From assembly GCA_023229175.1 (NCBI GenBank), contig JALNZV010000003.1:1-64000 (forward strand): DNA of 64,000 nucleotides. Reading direction: 5' to 3'. This document shows positions 16,876 through 25,684 of the stretch, piece after piece (the first letter of the stretch is position 1; each line of letters begins with the position of its first letter). The notes under the pieces were generated by a model. That model did no database searches, had not been told where the DNA came from, and worked only from the letters and a program-made list of their open reading frames with translations. This stretch comes from Tissierellaceae bacterium (lineage in GTDB: Bacteria; Bacillota; Clostridia; Tissierellales; Tissierellaceae). A program made the translations under genes and the position numbers.

Positions 16876-16904
16876 AGTTTATACTAATACTGCGTTAATG
16901 TCAA
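16876..16904 (-). promoter_or_regulatory. Promoter of the cDPG synthase-like gene
   Basis: -35 TTGACA (16904-16899), 17-base spacer, -10 TAAACT (16881-16876). It places the start near 16868, giving a leader of about 118 bases that includes the whole structured element. Confidence 0.6.
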
Positions 16905-17024
16905 GAAGTATTGAGGAAAAATTTGAATTAATTTCTTGAATAATCTTCCAATACTTACATATAATATGATTTATAGGCCACTTGCAGGCCTTTTTGTGAA
17001 TATTCTGGAAGTTATAGCAAAAAT

Positions 17025-17052
17025 TTGACAAATCATTTTTATCTGATACAAT
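17025..17052 (+). promoter_or_regulatory. Promoter of the YabE-like gene
   Basis: -35 TTGACA (17025-17030), 16-base spacer, -10 TACAAT (17047-17052); AGGAGG at 17071-17076 and ATG at 17083. Confidence 0.7.
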
Positions 17053-17082
17053 ACAAGAATAGAAAAATATAGGAGGTATTTT

Positions 17083-18117
17083 ATGGAAGAGCATCCGTTA
17101 AAAAAGACTTGGAAGTTTCGAGTCTTGGTAGCCCTAGTTGCTGCTGTAGTCGTGTCTTTGGGGGCTTATATACTCCAAGATAGCAAGATGGAGGTTACCA
17201 TTAATTTGGATAATGAGGTAAAGGTTCTTGCCTCAAAAGCCGACACCGTAGAAGATTTTCTTGAGGAAAATAATATTGTACTTGAGAAGGGGACATATAT
17301 TGATGTAGCCCTAGGCGCTGAAATAGAAAACAAGATGACCATAAGGGTCATTAGACCAAAACCATATACTATTGAAGCAGATAAGGTTGAAATAGATGTA
17401 AAATCTATTCACTACTCCGTAGGAGAAATTCTAGCAGAAAACAATATTGTCTTGGGGGACAAGGATTTTACTTCCCCAAGGATGGAAGACCATATTTCCC
17501 CCGGGGGGAAAATTAGCCTATTTAGGGTGGAAGAAGTAATAGAAGCCTATGACCAACCAATCCCCTTTGAAAATATTGTAAATAAAAATCACAGTATGGA
17601 TATAGGGACTAGCAAAACCATACAAGATGGAGAAGATGGATTAAAGACCATATATGTCAGGAAAGAATTTGTAGATGGCAGGCTTTTGTCCGCAGAAACA
17701 ATCGGGGAAGAAGTAGCTTTAGAACCGGTTTCCAAGATTGTCGAAAAGGGCACCAAGGATATAATTGTCACATCAAGGGGCGATACCAGATATAGGAAGG
17801 CCCTTACCATGTCGGCAACTGCCTACGATTTATCCTACGAAAGCTGTCGAAAGAATCCGGGAGACCCCGGTTATGGCATTACAGCTTCTGGTACAAAGGC
17901 CAGACCTGGAGTAGTAGCTGTAGACCCTAGGGTCATACCCCTAGGTACCAAGCTCTATATCCAAAGTTTAGATGGCTCAAAGGACTACGGCTTTGCCATA
18001 GCAGAGGATACAGGCGGTGCAATCAAGGGCAACAAGGTTGACCTCTTTTATGAAGATTCCAATATAGTAAATAGGTTTGGAAGGCGAAAAGTTAAGGTAT
18101 ATGTATTAAATGATTAG
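17083..18117 (+). CDS. YabE-type protein: DUF348, G5 and 3D domains
   Basis: 344 residues. An N-terminal membrane anchor (FRVLVALVAAVVVSLGAYIL) is followed by two DUF348 ubiquitin-like units (about 37-150; KADTVEDFLEENNIVLEKG, then SVGEILAENNIVLGDKD), a G5 domain (about 150-235), and a C-terminal 3D domain with MSATAYD, GTKARPGVVAVDP, IPLGTKLYI and AEDTGGAIKGNKVDLF. The aspartates of the 3D domain (lytic transglycosylase-like double-psi barrel) are all present, so peptidoglycan cleavage outside the membrane is likely. In Bacillus the homologue yabE lies between tatD and rnmV; here it has moved a few kilobases and sits alone on the plus strand with its own promoter and terminator. Confidence 0.92.
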   Translation: MEEHPLKKTWKFRVLVALVAAVVVSLGAYILQDSKMEVTINLDNEVKVLASKADTVEDFLEENNIVLEKGTYIDVALGAEIENKMTIRVIRPKPYTIEADKVEIDVKSIHYSVGEILAENNIVLGDKDFTSPRMEDHISPGGKISLFRVEEVIEAYDQPIPFENIVNKNHSMDIGTSKTIQDGEDGLKTIYVRKEFVDGRLLSAETIGEEVALEPVSKIVEKGTKDIIVTSRGDTRYRKALTMSATAYDLSYESCRKNPGDPGYGITASGTKARPGVVAVDPRVIPLGTKLYIQSLDGSKDYGFAIAEDTGGAIKGNKVDLFYEDSNIVNRFGRRKVKVYVLND

Positions 18118-18147
18118 GTTCTCCACGGAGAACCTAATCATTTTTTT
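18111..18147. terminator. Terminator of the YabE-like gene
   Basis: Perfect 13-bp stem TGATTAGGTTCTC/GAGAACCTAATCA with loop CACG, then seven Ts. The left arm contains the stop codon TAG. Confidence 0.9.
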
Positions 18148-20743
18148 ATAGTATGTCTTCATATCCTAGTAGCTCTTCGACAAATACCTTTGTCAGATAG
18201 GGGTCGAATTGGCTACCTGCATGGTCGATAAATTCCCTAATTATCTCCTCATGGGTCAGGGCCTTTCTATAGGGCCTGTCTGCCGCCATGGCATCGTAGG
18301 CGTCTGCAATGGTAATTATTCTGGAAATGAAGGGTATTTCCTCTCCCTTGAGCCCCTTGGGATATCCAAAACCGTCGTATCTCTCGTGGTGATAGAGGAT
18401 ATATTCTGCAATCTGTCCCATTTCGTTGACTGTGCTGAGTATCCTATAGCCTATTTCAGGGTGTTTCTTCATTTCTTCCCATTCCTCTTTCGTCAGCTTG
18501 CCCGGCTTGTCCAGTATGGCCTCGCTAATGGCTATCTTGCCTATGTCATGTAATAGGCCTACGCTGCCTAATTCCCTTATCTTATCCTCTCCTAGTCCCA
18601 ATGCCTTGCCCATGTCTTGGCATATGAGGGAGACCCTATTGGAGTGTTTTTCTTCTCTTTCATTCTTTTCATATAGGGCCTTTATTATGGTCTCTATTGT
18701 TTTACTCCTCATACTTGGCCCTTCTAGCAATTTGTGGGCATACATATTGTCCTCGGCCTTTTTAAAGACTAGGGCCATATCCATGTCCATTGAGTGTTTT
18801 GTACCTATGCCGAAGGATATGGACAGCTCTAGGTCGGGAAAAGCCTCATTGGAAAACTTAGTTTCTCTGCCTAGCTTTTTCAACCTATTGGTTAGGACCT
18901 CGGCCTCTGCTTCATTTGTCTTTGGCAGGATAACGACAAATTCGTCACCGCTGATTCTAGCTATTATATCGTCGGCCCTGCATCCCTTTATCATTACATT
19001 GGCGATGGTCTTGAGAAGTTCATCCCCTACTCTATGGCCAAAGGAATCGTTAATCAACTTTAGGCCATTGACATCAGACATTATAATGCTAAGGGGCAGA
19101 TTTCTTTCCACATCCAGCCGACTGAGTTCTTCTTCAAAGAACCTCCTGTTGTATAGGCCCGTAAGCTGATCCCTGTAGGATAGGTTTATTAGCCTATTTT
19201 CCATTTCCTTCCTATCCGATATATTCCTTGTAATAGCAAGGACATGTCTTTCATCCAGCTTAACCATTCTGACCTCAAAGCTTTGCATGCCAGTTTCCAC
19301 ATCTAAGTTATATTCAAAAAATTCCATCTGGTCCCTTTCCAGGACCTTAGATATTCTGTTTAGGACTAAAAAACCAATTTCCTCTGGCAGTATATCCGTC
19401 AACTTCTTGCCCAGTAGGTCTGACTCTGGGGCTATTAAATTGCCCGCATATTCCCCCTGAATATCCACATACACGCCATCCTTGTCGTATATAAACAAGA
19501 TATCAGGTATCGCGGACATGATGGCCTCGTTTTTTACTAGGACATTTCTAAGTTTTTCTTCTGAATTGAGGAGGAGGTCGTACTGCTCCCGCAATTCCTC
19601 TTCCATGGCAGACAACTGATTATATGAGGCTTCCAGCTCCTCATTTTGTGCCATTATTTCCTCTGAATCCTGTTCAGTCTGCTCAAAGTATTCCTTTGTC
19701 TTGTCTAATATTATGTTGATTGAGGACCTTATTTCAATTAGGGGATCCTTGCCCCTAATGGGCAACCTATAGCCTATGTCCTCTACTACATCTATTTTTC
19801 TAATATCCCTATCTAAATTTGCAACTGGATTTAGGAAGCTAGCTCTTTGTAGGTAAAAGAAAATTCCAAAGATAATAGCTGCTATAATCAGGGCAGTTAA
19901 AAACATCTCCCACTTATCCCACCTATTTCCCATGAAGTCTTCCATAGACATGAAGTTTCCTATAATCCAATCGGTATCTTCCAAGGGCTCATAGGATAAA
20001 AAGCCATCTACTCCGTCAAATTCTGTCTGTATTTGACCGGAACCGGCCCCCACCAGTTGGGCATATATTCCCTGACTAAGGGAATCTATATTTATCATAT
20101 CCGTTTCTGACTGTAGGCTGTATTCGGGGTGGGCTATTATGTTTCCTGCACCATCTATTAGAAATGAATAGCCTAGGCCTTTTATGGTTGCTTCTTCCAC
20201 CATTTTGATTATTTCCCTAGCACTGATGTCTGCACTTACTACTCCCCTGAGTCCACCATTTTGGTCGTATATGGGGCTTGAGATGGCAATGACAGGCTCC
20301 CCGTCCACGGCATCTATGTATACATCTGATACGTGTATTCCCCCTTCTTTCACTGCCTCTATATACCAGGTTCTCTCCCTTAAATCATAATCCCTTGGAG
20401 GCTGCCAACCTGAGGATATTATTAGCTTGTTGTTTACATCTCCAAAGTAGAGGGCCTTGAGGGATTGGTTATTTTGTGAAAGTTCCCTCAATAAGGTCAG
20501 CAATTCCTCATCTGAATGTCCTCCAATGGAAACCACCTGTGAAGCTGCCACAGTACATTGGCGATTTTGTTTCATTTTACTGTCAACCTGATGGTGTAAA
20601 TGCTCCCTGGCTGTACTTATATTAAACTCCTTATCCCTGTTTATAATCGTGCTTAAGTAGGAGTACTGATATAGAAGTCCCAGTGCCACCACTATAATTA
20701 AAATTGTACCAAATAAGTAGAATCTTTCCTGTATGGTTTTCAT
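18146..20743 (-). CDS. Sensor protein: Cache-PAS-GGDEF-HD-GYP
   Basis: About 865 residues from ATG 20743 (MKTIQERFYLF, preceded by GGGGTGACAAA); the frame is open twelve codons further upstream. Two membrane helices flank an extracellular Cache domain (about 40-270; VVSADISAREIIKMVE). Then come a coiled linker, a PAS domain (about 410-530), GGDEF (RDQLTGLYNRRFFEEEL, active site SGDEF) and HD-GYP (LHDIGKI, HHERYDGFGYPKG). GGDEF makes cyclic di-GMP and HD-GYP degrades it; both sites look intact, although the first Gly of GGDEF is Ser, a tolerated change. The protein could set the c-di-GMP level read by the riboswitch at 57.2 kb. It lies downstream of herA. Confidence 0.93.
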   Translation of the reverse strand: MKTIQERFYLFGTILIIVVALGLLYQYSYLSTIINRDKEFNISTAREHLHHQVDSKMKQNRQCTVAASQVVSIGGHSDEELLTLLRELSQNNQSLKALYFGDVNNKLIISSGWQPPRDYDLRERTWYIEAVKEGGIHVSDVYIDAVDGEPVIAISSPIYDQNGGLRGVVSADISAREIIKMVEEATIKGLGYSFLIDGAGNIIAHPEYSLQSETDMINIDSLSQGIYAQLVGAGSGQIQTEFDGVDGFLSYEPLEDTDWIIGNFMSMEDFMGNRWDKWEMFLTALIIAAIIFGIFFYLQRASFLNPVANLDRDIRKIDVVEDIGYRLPIRGKDPLIEIRSSINIILDKTKEYFEQTEQDSEEIMAQNEELEASYNQLSAMEEELREQYDLLLNSEEKLRNVLVKNEAIMSAIPDILFIYDKDGVYVDIQGEYAGNLIAPESDLLGKKLTDILPEEIGFLVLNRISKVLERDQMEFFEYNLDVETGMQSFEVRMVKLDERHVLAITRNISDRKEMENRLINLSYRDQLTGLYNRRFFEEELSRLDVERNLPLSIIMSDVNGLKLINDSFGHRVGDELLKTIANVMIKGCRADDIIARISGDEFVVILPKTNEAEAEVLTNRLKKLGRETKFSNEAFPDLELSISFGIGTKHSMDMDMALVFKKAEDNMYAHKLLEGPSMRSKTIETIIKALYEKNEREEKHSNRVSLICQDMGKALGLGEDKIRELGSVGLLHDIGKIAISEAILDKPGKLTKEEWEEMKKHPEIGYRILSTVNEMGQIAEYILYHHERYDGFGYPKGLKGEEIPFISRIITIADAYDAMAADRPYRKALTHEEIIREFIDHAGSQFDPYLTKVFVEELLGYEDIL

Positions 20744-20775
20744 TTTGTCACCCCACTGTAATAGTGAATTGATTG

Positions 20776-22617
20776 TCAATTTAACTTCTTATATCTATAC
20801 CCAAAAATAGTGTCTTCCCTACTTAAAAGTCCTTTCTTTGCCATTTCTTTTAATCTGTCCTCCAAGCTGTCTATGGTGAAGGTAATGGAAAATTCCTTTT
20901 CTATCTCCAAGATTAAATCCAATAAGTCCGTATCGTTAATTGGGAGTTTGCTTTCTATGATTTCCATAAACACCTTATCGTCTTCCCTGTCCCTCTTCTT
21001 TAACTCGTCAAAGGGGTTTTCCGTATGGGGGCTGGCACTGATGGCAGCCCTTATCCTAGCAAATATGGTCCTTCCCATGGCAGCAGAGGAAACAAATACA
21101 TCCCCCGTCCTCAGATATGGAAGTCTCCTAGTTTCCTCTAGGGTCAGGTCTGTTTCTTCCTTTATGGTCTGTATATCCGACGCCCTGACTGTCCTAAATA
21201 TAAACTTGGTATTGAGCTGGGCAGTGATGGTCTCGTCCAAGAGGGTAGGTCTCTGTGTCGCCAAGATCAGGAATGAACCGTACTTTCTTCCCTCTTGGGA
21301 TATTTCCTTTATGATGGACTTTGACGGTGAATCGTATCCCTTGGGGGCAAAATTGTGGGCTTCGTCGGTGACCACTATAAAAGGCGGGAAATATTCTGCA
21401 CTTGTCTTCCTATACTGGGCATCCTTGTAGTCCCTTCTTTTGTGGTAGAGGTTGCTGAGCAGGTAGGTGGAAAACACCTGCAATATCCTAGTATTTCCCT
21501 GAATTACCATGAGTTTGCCCCTTTGCAGGCCCTCTTCTATCTCCCTTATATCCTTGGAGAATATCCCATCATTGTCCAGTCTCTTTAGCCTCCATACTAT
21601 TCCCCTGACGGAACTATGGGGGCATGTCTTGTCATAGGATAGGTAGAGTTCCTTCCTCTCCAGCCAGGCCTTTCTCTCTTCCTCTGATGCGGCTTCCCTT
21701 ATCCTAGCCTCTATCTTTTCGATATTTCCCTCTTCTTGGGCCTCCATGAGCATATTGAGCTTGTTGTAAAAGCTATAGAAGGAGTCCCTCCTCCTAAAGA
21801 TTATATCCACCACATTGTTCATGGCGTCTGTAAGGTTGGAGGCGGCACCCAATAGGTTTTTGAGATCCTGTGCACTTAGGTCCTGAAACTTTACACCTAC
21901 GTGAAATCCCACCTGAAGGCATTTGAACCTATCTTCAAAGTCAAAGCTAGGCTCCTTGAAGTAGGCGGCCCCCTGACTGAAATCCATCTCGAAATGGGGG
22001 TCCAGCACTATGGTGGGAATAGCTTGTTTCATCAGCTCCTCCAAGACTACCCTTAGTCCAAAGGATTTCCCCGAACCAGAGCCTCCAAATACTCCAATAT
22101 GGGGGTATTGGTGCATGGATTTTACGTCCATTATGTAGGGTATTTCCCTCTGGGCCTGGAGCCCGTTTTCTTCATATGTATATAGTAGGTCCTTGTACTC
22201 ATCCTCCATAGCCCTTGCCATATCGTCAGTATTTCTAATGACTCCAAGGACTAAACCCTCATCTTTCCTAGACTTTATCATCAAGTCCTTTACCTCGGAA
22301 AATTCAGGCAGCCTTATATCCGAACCGGTCAGTACAGGATATAGGGCCTCGTTTAACAACCTCACCTTGGCAATGAATATCGTTTCTTCGTCTATGTTGT
22401 AGCCTAGGCTTCTAAGGGATTCCAATACGGAACTGTCGACAAAATCCCCGGCGATATTCAGGGGAATATACCTATTGAAGGTCTTTGCCTCTACTACTTC
22501 CCCCATTAAACCATTCTGGCTGGGGTCTTCGATTATCAAAAATTCATTTATTCTAAAGTTTCTAGTCCTTGAACCTACAAATATCTCTTGCTGAGTTGTA
22601 ATGCCAACAACCTTCAT
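20776..22617 (-). CDS. herA: HerA-like ATP-binding protein (DUF87)
   Basis: 613 residues. An N-terminal HAS-barrel-like part (about 1-130), Walker A GVFGGSGSGKSFGLRVVLEE near 170-190, Walker B FIVVTDEAHNFAPKG, and the arginine/sensor region FLILATQRPTLLDE. This is a hexameric DNA translocase of the FtsK-HerA superfamily. In archaea HerA works with the nuclease NurA in DNA-end resection; the gene just upstream here is nurA-like, so the same partnership is inferred. The residues after about 510 form a helical extension. The 3' neighbour is the c-di-GMP sensor gene, 33 bases away. Confidence 0.9.
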   Translation of the reverse strand: MKVVGITTQQEIFVGSRTRNFRINEFLIIEDPSQNGLMGEVVEAKTFNRYIPLNIAGDFVDSSVLESLRSLGYNIDEETIFIAKVRLLNEALYPVLTGSDIRLPEFSEVKDLMIKSRKDEGLVLGVIRNTDDMARAMEDEYKDLLYTYEENGLQAQREIPYIMDVKSMHQYPHIGVFGGSGSGKSFGLRVVLEELMKQAIPTIVLDPHFEMDFSQGAAYFKEPSFDFEDRFKCLQVGFHVGVKFQDLSAQDLKNLLGAASNLTDAMNNVVDIIFRRRDSFYSFYNKLNMLMEAQEEGNIEKIEARIREAASEEERKAWLERKELYLSYDKTCPHSSVRGIVWRLKRLDNDGIFSKDIREIEEGLQRGKLMVIQGNTRILQVFSTYLLSNLYHKRRDYKDAQYRKTSAEYFPPFIVVTDEAHNFAPKGYDSPSKSIIKEISQEGRKYGSFLILATQRPTLLDETITAQLNTKFIFRTVRASDIQTIKEETDLTLEETRRLPYLRTGDVFVSSAAMGRTIFARIRAAISASPHTENPFDELKKRDREDDKVFMEIIESKLPINDTDLLDLILEIEKEFSITFTIDSLEDRLKEMAKKGLLSREDTIFGYRYKKLN

Positions 22618-22630
22618 GCTCCTTCCTCCC

Positions 22631-23626
22631 TTAATTTCGCTTTACCCTTTCGGATATGAAAAATCTCTCGTATATACCCCTGTCCATATATTTCTCCATT
22701 AGGCCTTCCATTATAGTATCAGATATTTGGACCTCCTTGTCAACTAAATCCAGCCAGAGGGGGACCCCTCGACTATTTTCCGGTGTCAAGGTATAGACTA
22801 GCCTGCTCATCTCTTCTATGTGGGATTTTTGGCTATCTATTATGTCCACTCCTATGACTGTAGGGGCTTGGGAAGACCTCATAAAGACTGAAGAGTAGTC
22901 GTATTCATATTTTTTACTTACCTGATCCCTTATATAGATTATCTCCCCATAATCCAGTATCCCAAATAGGAGCTCTCTGTCGTAGGCATTAATACTTAGA
23001 TTTGGATATACTTCCTTTAGCATATCCCCAATCGTAGAGGTTTTGATATCCTTTATGACCCCAACTAAGAGTATACCTTCTTCTTCACATGTTTGCCTTA
23101 GTTGCTTCCACAAATCAGCCGAATATATATTGTACCTTATGAGGGAGCCATCCATGAGAATCCCATAAGGTTTGTGCCTTTTAACGCTTTCCAGTGCTAC
23201 CTTTAACTCTATATCGGACAAGAGCTTATTTCTCTTGGCTGTCTGGACTTCCTCATCCTTTTCCAGGGGGTTGGTGGACGCCTCTGTAAATAGGGGAGAG
23301 TATAGGTCTGACATAAAGATATCATCTTTTTCTATCAGGGTAGATTTGGCTAGACCCTGAAATAGCTGGACAAAATGTGGGAAGGCACCTCCCATGGTAT
23401 TTGTTGAACCGTCAACTCCTACAATTCCTCCCCTAGCCTGATAGAGAGCCAGATGTTTCTTGTCTAGCTTTTTCATGGTGTCAATGGGCCCTATATGTTT
23501 TCCTATGAAATCCCGCAAAAATTCCCTATCCTTGGAGAATATTTGACTATACTTATCCAAAAGTACCTGATTTAGTTCCCTTATCTTTTCTTTTAAATCC
23601 CCATGTATCCTATAGATCAGAAACAC
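22631..23626 (-). CDS. nurA: NurA-domain nuclease
   Basis: 331 residues with a NurA fold. The first catalytic Asp lies in IVGVDGSTNTMGGAFP (near 71), followed by ILMDGSLIRYNIYSADLW, VGVIKDIKTS and TVIGVDIIDSQK. NurA is a Mn2+-dependent 5'-3' exonuclease/endonuclease that acts with HerA. It overlaps rsmI by 17 bases and is 13 bases from herA, so rsmI-nurA-herA are probably one transcript. The pair is best known in archaea but occurs in scattered bacteria. Confidence 0.88.
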   Translation of the reverse strand: MFLIYRIHGDLKEKIRELNQVLLDKYSQIFSKDREFLRDFIGKHIGPIDTMKKLDKKHLALYQARGGIVGVDGSTNTMGGAFPHFVQLFQGLAKSTLIEKDDIFMSDLYSPLFTEASTNPLEKDEEVQTAKRNKLLSDIELKVALESVKRHKPYGILMDGSLIRYNIYSADLWKQLRQTCEEEGILLVGVIKDIKTSTIGDMLKEVYPNLSINAYDRELLFGILDYGEIIYIRDQVSKKYEYDYSSVFMRSSQAPTVIGVDIIDSQKSHIEEMSRLVYTLTPENSRGVPLWLDLVDKEVQISDTIMEGLMEKYMDRGIYERFFISERVKRN

Positions 23627-24452
23627 CTCCTATCTCTAAACTAACCTTATATACCTGATTTTTAGGCAGATTATATTCCCTAGCCACCCTGCCTACTGCT
23701 TCTTTTTTTGTATATCCCTTATCTAAATAGGCCCTAAGGGCCCCCTCTATATCTATGTCATCCTCCTTGGCCTCTAGGGTATTGCCTTCTATCACTATGA
23801 CGAATTCTCCCCTCAATGGTGATTCCCTGAAGGCTTCAAGGGCCTCTCCTACTGTACCCCTAAAGGTTTCCTCGTATCTCTTGGTCAGTTCCCTTGAGAT
23901 GGATATTCTCCTATCAGCCAGTATATCTGCCATATCCTCTAGGAGGCCTAAAATCCTATGGGGTGCTTCATATATGATGCTTGTAGCCTTGTAGCCTTCT
24001 ATTTCCCTTAGCTCTCTTTGCCTTTCCTTTTTCTTTGGGGACAAAAATCCATAAAAGGTAAATTGGTCAGTTGGCAGGCCTGAGACTAGCAGGGCCGTTA
24101 TACTAGCTGTAGGACCGGGTAGGGCGATTACCTCTATTCCTTCATCTATGGCAGCCCTTATGAGCTCCTCCCCCGGGTCGGATATGCCCGGCATGCCCGC
24201 ATCTGACACCAGGGCTATATTTACACCATCATTTAACTTGCCTATGAGTTCAGTTCCCTTTTCCCTTCTATTGTGCTGGTGATATGAGGTCAGGGGCTTC
24301 TTTATTTCATAGTGGTTCAGAAGTTTAATCGTATGCCTAGTGTCTTCTGCTGCAATTAAATCTACTTCCCTAAGGGCTTCCAATGTCCTCAGGGTTATAT
24401 CTCCTAAGTTTCCAATGGGCGTTGGGCAAATATATAGTTTTCCTTTTTCCAT
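23610..24452 (-). CDS. rsmI: 16S rRNA (cytidine-2'-O)-methyltransferase
   Basis: 280 residues, RsmI, which 2'-O-methylates C1402 of 16S rRNA. Tetrapyrrole-methylase fold with LYICPTPIGNLGDITLRTLE at the N-terminus, AAEDTRHTIKLLNHY, the SAM-binding VSDAGMPGISDPG, and ALPGPTASITALLVSGLPTD. The C-terminal segment (about 235-280) is the small helical RsmI_C domain (KGYTKKEAVGRVAREYNL). Encoded in the near-origin cluster, as yabC in B. subtilis. Confidence 0.96.
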   Translation of the reverse strand: MEKGKLYICPTPIGNLGDITLRTLEALREVDLIAAEDTRHTIKLLNHYEIKKPLTSYHQHNRREKGTELIGKLNDGVNIALVSDAGMPGISDPGEELIRAAIDEGIEVIALPGPTASITALLVSGLPTDQFTFYGFLSPKKKERQRELREIEGYKATSIIYEAPHRILGLLEDMADILADRRISISRELTKRYEETFRGTVGEALEAFRESPLRGEFVIVIEGNTLEAKEDDIDIEGALRAYLDKGYTKKEAVGRVAREYNLPKNQVYKVSLEIGGVSDL

Positions 24453-24477
24453 ATTCTCACCTACTAAAGTTTAATAA

Positions 24478-24503
24478 AAAAGACCCTTAAGGGTCTTTTT
24501 TTA
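24478..24503 (-). terminator. Terminator of the ferredoxin gene
   Basis: AAAAAGACCC/GGGTCTTTTT with almost no loop (TTAA); it separates the ferredoxin gene from rsmI. Confidence 0.85.
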
Positions 24504-24510
24504 ATAAGTA

Positions 24511-24678
24511 CTATGCTGGATTTGGGGCATCTACTGGACAAACGTCTGCACAAGCTCCACAATCAATACATGTATCAGGGTCTATAACATAGATATCTCC
24601 TTCGCTAATGGAGTCAGTTGGACACTCTGGTAAACATGCACCACATGCTATACAATCGTCGTTAATTACATATGCCAT
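24511..24678 (-). CDS. 2[4Fe-4S] clostridial-type ferredoxin
   Basis: A 55-residue protein: MAYVINDDCIACGACLPECP in the first half and CIDCGACADVCPVDAP in the second. Two CxxCxxCxxxCP motifs bind two [4Fe-4S] clusters, the classic small low-potential electron carrier of anaerobes. The ribosome site GGGGG lies a few bases before ATG 24678. Monocistronic with its own terminator. It occupies the position where B. subtilis carries yabA and yabB. Confidence 0.95.
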   Translation of the reverse strand: MAYVINDDCIACGACLPECPTDSISEGDIYVIDPDTCIDCGACADVCPVDAPNPA

Positions 24679-24772
24679 TTGTTACACCCCCTCAGTTAAT
24701 ATAATAACTATTTCTATCTAATTTTAACAGATTTCTTTCAATAATAAAAGCTATATTTAATATGTTTAACTA

Positions 24773-25672
24773 TTATAATTCTTCTAAATTTTCAATATTT
24801 GCGGTTTCTCCATTTCTTCCGTCATCGGGACCTAAAATTCTCTCATAGGATGGATCTATTTCTCCTGTATCGACTATATCCCCAATATCAAAATACATTA
24901 AATCGTCGGTATTGTCCTTTAATCTCACCTTTACTTTAACTTTTTCAAGGAGGGTATAGGTCTCCACTATAATACCATTCCCCTCGGGGGTTTTTACTAT
25001 GGCCCCTAAATTTGGCATTTTATCTAAGAGCTCTTCGTATACATTGTGTTCGAACTTAAGGCAGCACATTAACCTCCCACAAAGTCCCGATATCTTTGTG
25101 GGATTTAAGGATAAGCTTTGTTCCTTAGCCATCTTTATGGATACGGGCTCAAATTCCCCTAGAAACTGCCCGCAGCACAGCGGCTTACCGCAAGGGCCTA
25201 TACCCCCTATCATCTTGGCTTCGTCCCTCACGCCTATCTGCCTAAGTTCTATTCTAGTCTTAAATATGACAGCTAAGTCCTTGACCAGTTCCCTAAAATC
25301 TACTCTACCGTCTGCCGTAAAGTAAAATATTACCTTATTATTGTCAAAGGTATACTCCACGTCAACTAGTTTCATGGAAAGACCATGCTCGTCTACCTTT
25401 TCCTGACAAAGGGTTATGGCCTCATTGGCCTTTCTCTTGTTCTCTCTATGGATGTCAAAGTCCTCGTCCAGGGCTACCCTGATTACTTGCTTTAAAGGTG
25501 CCACTATTTCTTCCTCTGTGACGGTCTTAGGACCCACCACTACGTGGCCAAACTCCACCCCCCTGGCCGTTTCCACCACTACAAAATCGTTAAAATACAC
25601 GTCTATATCGCCAGGGTCAAAATAATATATCTTCCCCGCTTTCTTAAACCTAACTCCTACTACCTTTATCAT
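24773..25672 (-). CDS. ricT: PSP1-domain regulator RicT (YaaT)
   Basis: 299 residues with the PSP1 domain and the conserved cysteine block GPCGKPLCCGQFLGEF...ICGRLMCCLKFEH near 155-205. In B. subtilis RicT joins RicA and RicF in the Y-complex, which carries [4Fe-4S] clusters, promotes RNase Y mRNA maturation and affects the Spo0A phosphorelay. RicA and RicF are not encoded here. It follows holB with 12 bases between them. Confidence 0.93.
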   Translation of the reverse strand: MIKVVGVRFKKAGKIYYFDPGDIDVYFNDFVVVETARGVEFGHVVVGPKTVTEEEIVAPLKQVIRVALDEDFDIHRENKRKANEAITLCQEKVDEHGLSMKLVDVEYTFDNNKVIFYFTADGRVDFRELVKDLAVIFKTRIELRQIGVRDEAKMIGGIGPCGKPLCCGQFLGEFEPVSIKMAKEQSLSLNPTKISGLCGRLMCCLKFEHNVYEELLDKMPNLGAIVKTPEGNGIIVETYTLLEKVKVKVRLKDNTDDLMYFDIGDIVDTGEIDPSYERILGPDDGRNGETANIENLEEL

Positions 25673-25684
25673 AAATATTTCCTC

